A stretch of DNA of 64,000 nucleotides from Rhodanobacter sp. GTDB taxonomy: Bacteria > Pseudomonadota > Gammaproteobacteria > Xanthomonadales > Rhodanobacteraceae. The position numbers and the translations under genes are program-made. The notes below the pieces were generated by a model, which was given only the letters and a program-made list of their open reading frames with translations, had not been told where the DNA came from and did no database searches. Position 1 is the first letter of the stretch. Each line of letters begins with the position of its first letter. Location of the stretch: the NCBI GenBank assembly GCA_004298015.1, contig SCSE01000002.1, positions 1 to 64,000 of the forward strand. The letters run 5' to 3'. Below, in pieces: positions 17,364 to 25,981 of the stretch.

Positions 17364-17893
17364 GCCGTGGCTTTATGCCGTCGCACGAGACGTGCGCGCT
17401 GCCGGCGCTATCTGCTCGCGGTCCCTCACGACGGCTGCGTCGGGGCATGCACAAGCAATCCGGTGTGGGTCTTATCGAGGTGCTGGTGGCGGTGCTGGTG
17501 TTGTCGATCGGCTTTCTGGGCATTGCCGCGCTGCAAGTGATGTCGATGTCCACCAACAACAGTGCAATGGCGCGCAGCATGGCGACGGTGGCCAGCTATT
17601 CGATCCTCGATGCGATGCGGGCCGATATCGTCAACGCCAAGGGCGGCGCCTACAACACCGCGTCCAGCCTCAAGGCAGACGCCTGTCCGGCGGCCAGCGG
17701 GTCATTGGCCAACTATCAGCTCAATCAATGGTGCAATCAGCTTGGCCAGAGCCTTGGTCCCGTGGCCACGACGACCGGCCTGATCAACTGCACGGCGACG
17801 GGTGATTGCACCGTGACCATCAGTTTCGACGACAGTCGCGCTGGCGTGGGTGGCACCAGCAACCAGCAAGTCATCACCAAGGCCATGCTATGA
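17360..17893 (+). CDS. pilV: minor type IV pilin PilV
   Basis: The protein is 177 residues from the ATG at 17360, which overlaps the fimT stop. The class III signal is SGVGLIEVLVAVLVLSIGF, with cleavage after G and Glu at +5, followed by the conserved LGIAALQ stretch typical of PilV. The C-terminal domain contains cysteines (DACPAA, QWCNQ, NCTATGDC) likely to form disulfides. The leader before the cleavage site is about 35 residues and basic. PilV with PilW and PilX forms the priming tip of the pilus. Its end overlaps pilW. Confidence 0.87.
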   Translation: MSRGFMPSHETCALPALSARGPSRRLRRGMHKQSGVGLIEVLVAVLVLSIGFLGIAALQVMSMSTNNSAMARSMATVASYSILDAMRADIVNAKGGAYNTASSLKADACPAASGSLANYQLNQWCNQLGQSLGPVATTTGLINCTATGDCTVTISFDDSRAGVGGTSNQQVITKAML

Positions 17894-18930
17894 GTTCGCA
17901 TCGTTTCACGCGTCCCCAACCGGGCTGCTCTTCGCGTCAGCGGTCGCGGGGATTCACCCTGATCGAGCTGATGGTGGCGATGTTGCTGGGTCTGATCGTG
18001 ATCGCCGGCGTGGTCAGTGTGTTTCTGGCCAACCAGCAGTCCTATCGCGCCAATCAGGCGATTGGCGATGTGCAGGACGGATCACGGCTCGCGTTCGAGA
18101 TGATGGCGCGTGACATCCGTGATGCCGGGCTCAACGGTTGCGATAACAGCGGTCGTGTCGCGAACGTCCTCAACAATGGGCCGGCAGCCGGGGGCACGAC
18201 GTGGTGGGCCGATTTCCACAACGCGGTTCATGGCTACGGCGCAGGCCAGACCGACCCGGGCGTCACCACCGGAACGGCGGCGACTGAACGCGTGGCGGGA
18301 ACCGACTCGCTGCAGCTGATTGGTGCGGCTGATTCGGGCTTGAGTGTGGCTAGCAACAACGCGACATCAGCCAATTTCAAGCTCAACGAACCAACCTCGG
18401 ACTTGCAGGTCGGCGACGCGATTATCGTATGCGATCCCGACCATACGGCGATTGCCCAGATCACCAATTACAACAGCAGCAATGTCACGCTGGTACACAA
18501 CACCGGCCTCGGCAGTCCGGGAAATTGCTCCAAGGGACTGGGCTTTCCTGCTGTATGCACGACCAACGGCAACGGCTATACCTTTTCGCCCAACTCGCAA
18601 ATTGCCAAGCTGACCGCAGCTGACTGGTATATCGGCAACAATCCGGTGAGCGGCCGATCGCTGTACCGCGACTACCTTGAAGTGGTCGGAGGCGTGCTCA
18701 AGCCGATGCCACAGGAAATGGTTCGTGATGTCACGAACATGCAGATCCTTTATCACCAGCCGCCCAACGGCAACTTTGTTGCGGCCGCTGCCGTGACCAA
18801 CTGGAGCATCGTGGATGCGGTTCAGGTCACGCTGACGGTGCAGAGTACCGACAAGCGAGCGGGCACCGACATCCAGCCGATATCCCGCACCTTTACCAGC
18901 ACAACCACCGTACGCAACCGGGTGCCGTGA
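17890..18930 (+). CDS. pilW: minor type IV pilin PilW
   Basis: The protein is 346 residues from the ATG at 17890 (ATGA overlap with pilV). The prepilin motif RGFTLIELMVAMLLGLIVIA lies at about 23-42. A PilW-type domain follows: VFLANQQSYRANQAI, RLAFEMMARDIRDAGLNGC, and a long beta-rich C-terminal region with cysteine pairs (IVCDPD, GNCSKG, AVCTT). The length is in the normal range for PilW. It bridges PilV and PilX at the pilus tip. The next gene starts one base after the stop. Confidence 0.88.
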   Translation: MSSHRFTRPQPGCSSRQRSRGFTLIELMVAMLLGLIVIAGVVSVFLANQQSYRANQAIGDVQDGSRLAFEMMARDIRDAGLNGCDNSGRVANVLNNGPAAGGTTWWADFHNAVHGYGAGQTDPGVTTGTAATERVAGTDSLQLIGAADSGLSVASNNATSANFKLNEPTSDLQVGDAIIVCDPDHTAIAQITNYNSSNVTLVHNTGLGSPGNCSKGLGFPAVCTTNGNGYTFSPNSQIAKLTAADWYIGNNPVSGRSLYRDYLEVVGGVLKPMPQEMVRDVTNMQILYHQPPNGNFVAAAAVTNWSIVDAVQVTLTVQSTDKRAGTDIQPISRTFTSTTTVRNRVP

Positions 18931-18931
18931 A

Positions 18932-19621
18932 ATGATTGATTCCCTCCGATCCCAGTCAAGGGACGCGCGCTGTCGCCAGCGAGGCAACACGATCGACGTT
19001 GTGGCACGAGCAGGTTTTTCGGCGAGCCGCCGTGTTGTGCGCCAGCGGTGCCAACCTCGCCTTGCAAACCACGCTGCTCAGCGCGGCATCGCATTGGTGG
19101 TGGCGTTGATCCTGCTGGTAGTGATCACCCTGGTGGGGCTGGCTGCCGTGCGCGGCACGATCATGCAGCAGAAAATGGCCTCCAATCTCTATGACCGGGA
19201 AGTCGGATTCCAGAGCGCCGAGGCCGCCATGCGGACGGCGACCGCGCTCATCACCAGCAACCCGGGGTTGGCCGCGCGCAATTGCCAGGCTGGCGGCGTG
19301 GTCTGCATGGCCAACCCCTTCACCGATCCGGGCTTGCCGGCCGGCAGCATCAAGGATGTTGCCACGGGCACTGCGACGGGCCAGTTCACCGCCAGCAGCG
19401 TTGCCCGCGGCCAACCCCAATACGTGGTGGAAAACATGGGGAATTGGCACGACCCCAACTCCAATACCGGCTTCAATCAAACCGCCAATTCGGCGCAATA
19501 CGGTGCCCAGGGCACATCCACCACCGCGATCTATTACCGGGTCACTGCCCGTAGCGGAGATCCGGCGACGGTGGGTGATCGTGCCGTGGTGACCTTGCAG
19601 GCCATGATCAAGCAGGGTTGA
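18932..19621 (+). CDS. pilX: minor type IV pilus assembly protein PilX
   Basis: This 229-residue protein starts at 18932, one base after the pilW stop. A long, basic N-terminal extension (about 50 residues) precedes QRGIALVVALILLVVITLVG, a PilX-type membrane helix. PilX lacks the conserved Glu5 of other pilins, as here. The motif MQQKMASNLYDREVGFQSAE downstream is characteristic of the family. The C-terminal part binds the PilY1/PilW tip complex in studied systems. A start closer to QRGIAL would give a more usual leader; the two cannot be separated by ribosome-binding site. Confidence 0.87.
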   Translation: MIDSLRSQSRDARCRQRGNTIDVVARAGFSASRRVVRQRCQPRLANHAAQRGIALVVALILLVVITLVGLAAVRGTIMQQKMASNLYDREVGFQSAEAAMRTATALITSNPGLAARNCQAGGVVCMANPFTDPGLPAGSIKDVATGTATGQFTASSVARGQPQYVVENMGNWHDPNSNTGFNQTANSAQYGAQGTSTTAIYYRVTARSGDPATVGDRAVVTLQAMIKQG

Positions 19622-19688
19622 TCGTGCTGCCCGCCGCTACACGAGCTACCAGCTATTCCATGCGACATCATTGCAGAGTGGTACCGTC

Positions 19689-22600
19689 ATGAATCTCACA
19701 TTGTCCTCGCGCAGCAAGACCCGTGGTTTCCTGGGCAAGTTGCTGTATGCCAGTTTGTCCGTGTGGATGCTTGGCGTTGTTTACGCGCCCGCACAGGCGG
19801 CCGTCGCGATCGATCAGCAGCCATTGATCATCCAGCAGCCACTGCCCCCGAATATCACCTTGATGCTGGATGACTCGGGCTCGATGGCGTGGGATTTCAT
19901 GCCCGATCTTGGTTATATCAATAATTCTTACAATCCATCCGCGATGATAGACTCCAGCAATAACGGAGTTTATTACAACCCCGCCATCGCTTATATTCCA
20001 CCCGTCAAGGCGGATGGAACTTCGTACCCGAATGCGTCAGGTCTGACCTCAGCCTGGGTTGATGGCTTCAATACGTACCGTGGGAGTGCGGATCTTACTA
20101 CCTATAATGGCTGGTCTGATACGGGTTGGGTGAGGTATTCGGCGTCCACGGGCGGAGGCGGGAAGAAGCTATACAAGAACGTTTCTTCAAGATATTTGTG
20201 TAGAACATATTATTACAGCCAGACACTGGGTGCTTACAAGTATTCCTATGACCATGGTGACGAAGAGTGCACCATTTATTACAGTGGGGGGTCGAATTTC
20301 TTCCAGTATTCGACCGGCCCTGCCGCGGGACCTTATACGGTGCACTACGTGGCGGACACCAATTGTGGCAGTCAGGCCAATTGCGTGCTGGCCTCTGATA
20401 CCTCGGGAGTCGCTGCACCATCGGGTGTCGCCGCGGGTCAGAATGTCGCCAACTGGTTTTCCTATTATCACACGCGCATCTTGATGGCAAAAAGTGGTTT
20501 GATGGATTCGTTTGCCACCATCAGCCCCACCTTTCGCGTCGGCTTCGGTTCGATCAACGGCAGGAATAATTCGGCGTTGCCATCACCGACATCCGTCTAC
20601 AATAACAAGACTATTGCAGCTGTTCAGCTCTTTGGCGACGGCACGCCCGGCACCCAGAAAGCCGAGTTCTGGAACTGGTTGGTGGGTGAGTTTCCCAGTG
20701 GCGGTACACCGTTGCGCGTGGCGCTGGATGCCGTGGGTCAATATTACCAATCATCGCAGCCCTGGCAGACGTCAAACACGGACCACACCGAAATTGCTTG
20801 CCGTCAGTCTAATACCATCCTGACCACCGATGGGTTCTGGAACGGATATCTGAACAATGGTCCCGGTAATGCGGATAATACGCCCGGACCGACGAATACC
20901 GACCCCAATAATGTCAGCTCAAGCTACGCGAATGTTGCGCCGTACGCGGATGGCTACAGCAACACGCTGGCCGACGTTGCGATGAAATATTGGAAAACCG
21001 ACTTGCGCAATAGCGTACCCAACGAAGTGCCTACAAACCAGGATGACAAGGCGTTCTGGCAGCACATGACGACATTCACCCTCGGCCTGGGTTTTCCGCC
21101 GACCGGCATCCAGCCTGCCGGCACAAGCGTCAAGGATATCTTTGACTGGGCCAACGGGGTCAATGGGACGGGCCCGATCCCCGGATTCAGCTGGCCAGCG
21201 CCTTCCTCCAATTCGATCAACAATATCGCCGACCTCGTGCATGCGGCAGTCAATGGTCACGGCGGTTTCTATTCCGCAACCAGTCCGCAGACCTTTGTCA
21301 GCGGCTTGCGCGATGCGCTAAAGCGTGCGACCGATCGCACGGGTACCGGTGCCAGCCTGGCGGCCAACTCGACGCAGTTGAAAAGCGGCACAGTAGCTTA
21401 TCAGGCGAATTACTACACGTTGAAATGGACAGGTGATCTCAAAGCCTTGCAGGTGGACCCGACCACCGGCGCCATCGCGGCCAAGGCAACATGGAGCGCG
21501 GCAGCTGCATTGCCGGCTGCTGCCAGCCGGAATATCTATACCTACAATCCGACCGCACTTCCCAACAAGCAGCTGGTGGCCTTTACGGCAGCGAACCTCA
21601 GCGGCTTGTCTGGCGCCGAGCAAGCGGCATTGGGAACGACTGCCAACGACCAGAAATCGATGATCGACTACCTGCGCGGCGACTCATCGAAGGAGCAGAA
21701 AAACACGGGTGGTGTCTACCGCAATCGGGATACGCCGTTTGGCGATGTGGTCAATTCGCAGCCGGTCTATGTGGGTGCGCCTGATCCGAATCGGTTCTAC
21801 ACCCAGTCGTTCACTGGATCGTCGACGTTCGGGGCGTACGCCAGCAGCAACGCCAGCCGTGCACCGCTGATGCTGGTAGCGGCCAATGACGGCATGTTGC
21901 ACGTGTTGGATGCGGTTGCCGGCACGGAAACCTATGCCTATATTCCGTCGGCGGTGATTACGGACGGCTTGAGCCAACTGGCCAATCCCGATTACGGCAC
22001 GAACGTGCCGCACCAGTTTTTCAACGATGGTGAGTTGACGGTGGCCGACGCCTACTTTGCCAGCGCCTGGCACACGGTCGCCGTGGGTACCACCGGCCGT
22101 GGTACCGCCAGGGCCATTTATGCACTGGACGTCACCGATCCGGCCAATATCAAGTTCTTGTGGGAGCGTTCTGCCGGCGATGGTCAACTCACCAGCAAGT
22201 TCATCGGTCAGATGAGCGGCAAGCCGGTGATCGCCCAGACGGCCGACGGTGTGTGGTCTGTATTGATAGGCAACGGCTACAACAGTACGGTGGGACGGGC
22301 AGCGTTGCTTCAATTCGATCTGCCGACCGGCTCACTCGACGTTCACCTGACCACCGACCTGACGCTGAACAATGGTCTGGCGGCACCGGCGGCCTGGCTG
22401 GACGACCCCTCCAATGGCGTAAGCTCAGTAGCCTACGCGGGTGATCTCCACGGGCACGTATGGTCGTTTACGCTCAACACCGGATCGGGCGTGCTTACCA
22501 GTACCCCGGTCAGCGTGGGTAATTTGTTGTTTACCGCCATCGACTCAGGCGGAAAGGTTCAATCCATTACCGGTGGCATGCTGGCGGGCAAGGACCCGCT

Positions 22601-23306
22601 GACCAGCAATGTATGGGTGTTTTTCGGCACCGGGCAGTACCTGAGTTCAGCCGATCTGAGCAATCGCGATGTGCAGTCCTGGTATGGCTTGATTGTCCAG
22701 TCCACCACGGCCAGCCTGGTCAGCAACCTCAGCACCGGACGGGCGGCACTCAACCAGCGACAGATCCTGGCGGAGACGCAGGGAAGCGCAGGCAGTCCGA
22801 CGGCAACGCCGCCGGTGCTGCCGACCTCAGCGGCCCGTGTGGTGACGCCGACACCAGTGCCCTCCGACATGACCGGCAAGTCTGGCTGGTATTTCGATCT
22901 GGTCTCTCCCGTCAATGGCAAGGAAGGGGAGCGGATGATTACGCCCAACCAGTTCCAGGGCAACCTGTTGCTGGGTACCACACGGATTCCGCAGGCGACG
23001 GATGTCTGCAACCCTTCCGGGCGCGGCTGGATTATGGCCGTCAACCCGTTCACCGGCACCAACCCGTCGTCGAACTTCTTCGACCTCAATGGTGATGGTC
23101 GGATCAATGGCTCGGATACCGTCACGATCGGCGGCAAGTCCTATCCGGCTGCCGGCGTGGGGTTCAGTGCACTGCCCAACAACCCGATCTTTGTCGGCAG
23201 CACCATGCTGGTCAGTTTCGATAACGGAAGTACCGGCAGTTTCAAGACCTCCGGTACCAGCGGTGGAGTCAATCGTGTGTCCTGGCGAGAACTGATCAAC
23301 CAGTAA
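19689..23306 (+). CDS. pilY1: PilY1, calcium-binding pilus tip adhesin
   Basis: The protein is 1205 residues from the ATG at 19689. A signal peptide with cleavage near AQA-A (about 37) is followed by a von Willebrand A-like region with the MIDAS-type motif LDDSGSM at 60-66. The C-terminal PilY1 beta-propeller starts at about 680 (GDVVNSQPVYVGAPDPNR), and it contains ANDGMLHVLDA and IGNGYNS blades. A calcium loop DLNGDGRINGSD sits near 1132-1143. PilY1 controls extension/retraction and adhesion and is exported to the pilus tip. It is the largest gene of the operon. Local codon use between 19.9 and 20.3 kb is more AT-rich than the rest, in the tip-exposed region, which suggests fast divergence or exchange there. 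Confidence 0.92.
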   Translation: MNLTLSSRSKTRGFLGKLLYASLSVWMLGVVYAPAQAAVAIDQQPLIIQQPLPPNITLMLDDSGSMAWDFMPDLGYINNSYNPSAMIDSSNNGVYYNPAIAYIPPVKADGTSYPNASGLTSAWVDGFNTYRGSADLTTYNGWSDTGWVRYSASTGGGGKKLYKNVSSRYLCRTYYYSQTLGAYKYSYDHGDEECTIYYSGGSNFFQYSTGPAAGPYTVHYVADTNCGSQANCVLASDTSGVAAPSGVAAGQNVANWFSYYHTRILMAKSGLMDSFATISPTFRVGFGSINGRNNSALPSPTSVYNNKTIAAVQLFGDGTPGTQKAEFWNWLVGEFPSGGTPLRVALDAVGQYYQSSQPWQTSNTDHTEIACRQSNTILTTDGFWNGYLNNGPGNADNTPGPTNTDPNNVSSSYANVAPYADGYSNTLADVAMKYWKTDLRNSVPNEVPTNQDDKAFWQHMTTFTLGLGFPPTGIQPAGTSVKDIFDWANGVNGTGPIPGFSWPAPSSNSINNIADLVHAAVNGHGGFYSATSPQTFVSGLRDALKRATDRTGTGASLAANSTQLKSGTVAYQANYYTLKWTGDLKALQVDPTTGAIAAKATWSAAAALPAAASRNIYTYNPTALPNKQLVAFTAANLSGLSGAEQAALGTTANDQKSMIDYLRGDSSKEQKNTGGVYRNRDTPFGDVVNSQPVYVGAPDPNRFYTQSFTGSSTFGAYASSNASRAPLMLVAANDGMLHVLDAVAGTETYAYIPSAVITDGLSQLANPDYGTNVPHQFFNDGELTVADAYFASAWHTVAVGTTGRGTARAIYALDVTDPANIKFLWERSAGDGQLTSKFIGQMSGKPVIAQTADGVWSVLIGNGYNSTVGRAALLQFDLPTGSLDVHLTTDLTLNNGLAAPAAWLDDPSNGVSSVAYAGDLHGHVWSFTLNTGSGVLTSTPVSVGNLLFTAIDSGGKVQSITGGMLAGKDPLTSNVWVFFGTGQYLSSADLSNRDVQSWYGLIVQSTTASLVSNLSTGRAALNQRQILAETQGSAGSPTATPPVLPTSAARVVTPTPVPSDMTGKSGWYFDLVSPVNGKEGERMITPNQFQGNLLLGTTRIPQATDVCNPSGRGWIMAVNPFTGTNPSSNFFDLNGDGRINGSDTVTIGGKSYPAAGVGFSALPNNPIFVGSTMLVSFDNGSTGSFKTSGTSGGVNRVSWRELINQ

Positions 23307-23314
23307 GGAATGTA

Positions 23315-23827
23315 ATGATGAAAGGGTTCTTGGCGATCGAGACTGGCCGATTCGGAATGGAGGCTCGTGACGGTAAGGCGATGAGCATGGTCCGCTGGGG
23401 GCGAAGCGCGGGTTTCACCCTGATCGAGCTGATGATCGTGGTAGCGATCGTGGCGATCCTGACCGCGATTGCCTATCCGGCGTATACCTCCTACATCACC
23501 AAGACGCATCGGGTGGCGGCGGAGGGATGCCTGTCGGAGTACGCCAATTACATGGAGCGTTACTACACCACCAATTTGCGTTACGACACGAGTTCGGCTT
23601 CGCCCACCGTCGCCAACCCGTTCCCGATGCTGGATTGCGCAATGCCGCAGCGGACCGGTGCCAACTACAGTTACAACGACGGTACGCCGGGCGTGTCTAC
23701 ATACACCGTTCAGGCGGTGCCGATCAACGCGCAGCTGACACGGGATACGAAGTGCGGGACGCTGTCGCTGAACCAGGCCGGAGTACGCACCGTGAGCGGC
23801 CCGGGTACCGTGGATCAGTGCTGGTAG
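23315..23827 (+). CDS. pilE: PilE-like type IV pilin
   Basis: This 170-residue frame has the class III motif AGFTLIELMIVVAIVAILTA, then YPAYTSYITKTHR, the classical PilE N-terminal helix. The C-terminal disulfide-loop region carries cysteines in EGCLSE, MLDCAM, TKCGT and the terminal QCW. The 32 residues before cleavage make a long leader; a later Met (MSMVRWGRS) could be the true start. An AAGGA ribosome-binding site precedes the first ATG. It ends the fimT-pilE operon and is followed by a hairpin terminator. Confidence 0.88.
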   Translation: MMKGFLAIETGRFGMEARDGKAMSMVRWGRSAGFTLIELMIVVAIVAILTAIAYPAYTSYITKTHRVAAEGCLSEYANYMERYYTTNLRYDTSSASPTVANPFPMLDCAMPQRTGANYSYNDGTPGVSTYTVQAVPINAQLTRDTKCGTLSLNQAGVRTVSGPGTVDQCW

Positions 23828-23859
23828 GGCGACGGCCATGCGCGTCAGATGAAAGCTGG

Positions 23860-23894
23860 CGGGCGTTTCGGCGTGGATGCCGGAACGCCCGTTT
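23860..23894. terminator. terminator between pilE and recD
   Basis: A 13-bp stem, CGGGCGTTTCGGC against GCCGGAACGCCCG with one wobble pair and loop GTGGAT, followed by TTT. It lies between the converging pilE and recD ends and can serve both. Confidence 0.7.
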
Positions 23895-25981
23895 CAGTGG
23901 TGGATCAGCCGTTCGGCCAACCCGGAATAGCGCCGGGTGCGTTGACGACTGGCAAGCTCGATCGACGCCAGGTTGCCGACCAGGCTGAACCGGTCCCGGG
24001 CACGGGTAATGGCGGTATACAGCAGTTCGCGGGTCAGCACGCTGCTTGCCTGGTCAGGCAGTACCAGCGCGGCGTGGGAAAACTCCGAGCCCTGCGACTT
24101 GTGCACGGTCATCGCAAACACCGTCGTTACATCGCCAAGGCGCGCGGGGGATACATGACGAATCCGCGTCCCGGCGGGTGAACCATGTGCCGCACCGGCC
24201 AGAAAGGCGACCGAAAGCCGCGACGTGCCGCCCGCGCCCGCGCTAGCGGTGCGCAGACAGATCCCGACGTCGCCGTTGGCCAGGCCAAGGCCGTAATCGT
24301 TGTGGTTCAACATCACCGGGCGACCTTCGTACCAGCCGTGGCTGGACTCGATCAGCCCGTGGGCATGCAGCAGGTCGGCAATGGCCTGGTTGAGTCCTTC
24401 CACACCTTGCGCACCACGGCGCAGCGCGCACAGCAGCTGGAAGCGGTTGAAGGCCTGCAACACCTGTTGCGCCCAGCGGTCATGTGCTGCCGCATCCGCC
24501 GTCGATGACGGACGTTCGCGGCGCAACACCTCGAGATAGTAGCGATAACCCGCCGTGCCATGGCGGTGGGCAGGGTTTGTCGCGTCGCCATCGTCCGCGG
24601 CTGGCCGGCTGTCCTGCGCATGGCGGCCGTCGATGACCAGCTCGCTGAATTGCGCCGGCGTGGTCGACGCCAGCCATGCCAGGTCGCCCGGCGGTTCGGC
24701 AAGAAGCTGGCGCACGGCGTTGCTGTCGCCGGTATTGACCGCATGCGCCAGTTGGCCGATGCCGCTGTGCCGGTCGAAACGGTGACTGTGCCGCAGCATG
24801 GTGACCTGCTGGTCGAGCGCTTGTGCGTCGTCATGCATGAAGGCGCGGATGTCGTCGCCCGTGGTCGACTGCAGCCATGCAGCGGTGCAGGCACTGTAAT
24901 GACCGGCCTCGGCGCGGCGACAGATATCACCCAGCACGGCGCCGGCTTCCACCGAGGACAGCTGGTCCTTGTCGCCCAGCAGAATCAGCCTTGCCGTCGA
25001 CGGCAAGGCGGCGAGCACGGCGGACATCATCTCCAGATCGATCATCGAGGCTTCGTCGATGACCAGCGCATCGAGGTGCAGCGGATTGCCGCGATCGTGA
25101 CGAAAGTGCCGGGTGTCCGGCTGGGCGCCGAGCAAGCGGTGCAGGGTGACCACCTCGGAGGGAATCGCGGCACGGACCCGATCATCGACGTCGAGCCTGG
25201 CGATCTGGGCGGCGATGGAGGCGTTCAATCGTGCCGCCGCCTTGCCGGTGGGTGCGGCGAGACGGATACGCAACGGGCGTGTGTGCTCGCGCAGTTGCAG
25301 CGTCTGCAGCAGGCCGAGCAGACGCACCACCGTGGTGGTCTTGCCGGTGCCGGGGCCACCGGTGATGACAGTGAACGCGCTGCGCGCGGCCAGTGCACAG
25401 GCGATTCGCGGCCAGTCAGGCGCAACGGCTGCTGGCACGGTTGTCACCGGGGCGGTTTCGTCGCGGTCGGTAGGCGAACCCTCACCAACGGCCTCGCTGC
25501 CGCCGGAGCGCGGAAACAGACGCGCCAGCTCGTCGGCCAGTTGGGCCGGAACCTGTGGCGGTCGCGCCAGTCGCTCAAGGATCGCGGCGGCGACCTGGAA
25601 CTCATGGTTCCAGTAGCGGCGCAGGTACAGGCGTTTGCCGTCGAGTACCAGCGGTGCATTGAGCGGCTGCCCGTCGCGGCCATCGGCCAGCAACGGCGAG
25701 GCGAGTGCCGAGGCGGCGGGTTGCGCATCCAGATCGCGCAGCAGGCGACGCCAGGGCGGCGGCCAGTCCTGTTCGTCGGCCAGTGCGCCGAGGGTGCCGA
25801 GATCCAGACACAGATGGCCATCGGCCAGCTGGCGGCTGAGCAAGGCGGCCAGCCAAAGCAGGGCAGGTGCTGCGGCGGAATCCCGTGCGGCCAGAAAACG
25901 GGCCAGCGCGACATCCAGCAGGCGCAGTCGCCGTTGCGCGATGTCGCAGGCGAACTGCTTGAACAGGGCGTCATGCGGCAT
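23894..25981 (-). CDS. recD: exodeoxyribonuclease V alpha subunit RecD
   Basis: This 695-residue protein is the 5'-3' SF1B helicase of RecBCD. The N-terminal domain (about 1-150) is followed by Walker A TGGPGTGKTT near 205, DEASMIDL near 315, GDKDQLSSVEAG near 340 and C-terminal VHKSQGSEF and YTAITRARD motifs. The start overlaps the end of recB by 11 bp, giving coupled expression. The length is slightly above the E. coli protein (608 residues). With RecB and RecC it unwinds broken ends, degrades foreign linear DNA and loads RecA after Chi. It is the last gene of the recC-recB-recD operon. Confidence 0.93.
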   Translation of the reverse strand: MPHDALFKQFACDIAQRRLRLLDVALARFLAARDSAAAPALLWLAALLSRQLADGHLCLDLGTLGALADEQDWPPPWRRLLRDLDAQPAASALASPLLADGRDGQPLNAPLVLDGKRLYLRRYWNHEFQVAAAILERLARPPQVPAQLADELARLFPRSGGSEAVGEGSPTDRDETAPVTTVPAAVAPDWPRIACALAARSAFTVITGGPGTGKTTTVVRLLGLLQTLQLREHTRPLRIRLAAPTGKAAARLNASIAAQIARLDVDDRVRAAIPSEVVTLHRLLGAQPDTRHFRHDRGNPLHLDALVIDEASMIDLEMMSAVLAALPSTARLILLGDKDQLSSVEAGAVLGDICRRAEAGHYSACTAAWLQSTTGDDIRAFMHDDAQALDQQVTMLRHSHRFDRHSGIGQLAHAVNTGDSNAVRQLLAEPPGDLAWLASTTPAQFSELVIDGRHAQDSRPAADDGDATNPAHRHGTAGYRYYLEVLRRERPSSTADAAAHDRWAQQVLQAFNRFQLLCALRRGAQGVEGLNQAIADLLHAHGLIESSHGWYEGRPVMLNHNDYGLGLANGDVGICLRTASAGAGGTSRLSVAFLAGAAHGSPAGTRIRHVSPARLGDVTTVFAMTVHKSQGSEFSHAALVLPDQASSVLTRELLYTAITRARDRFSLVGNLASIELASRQRTRRYSGLAERLIHH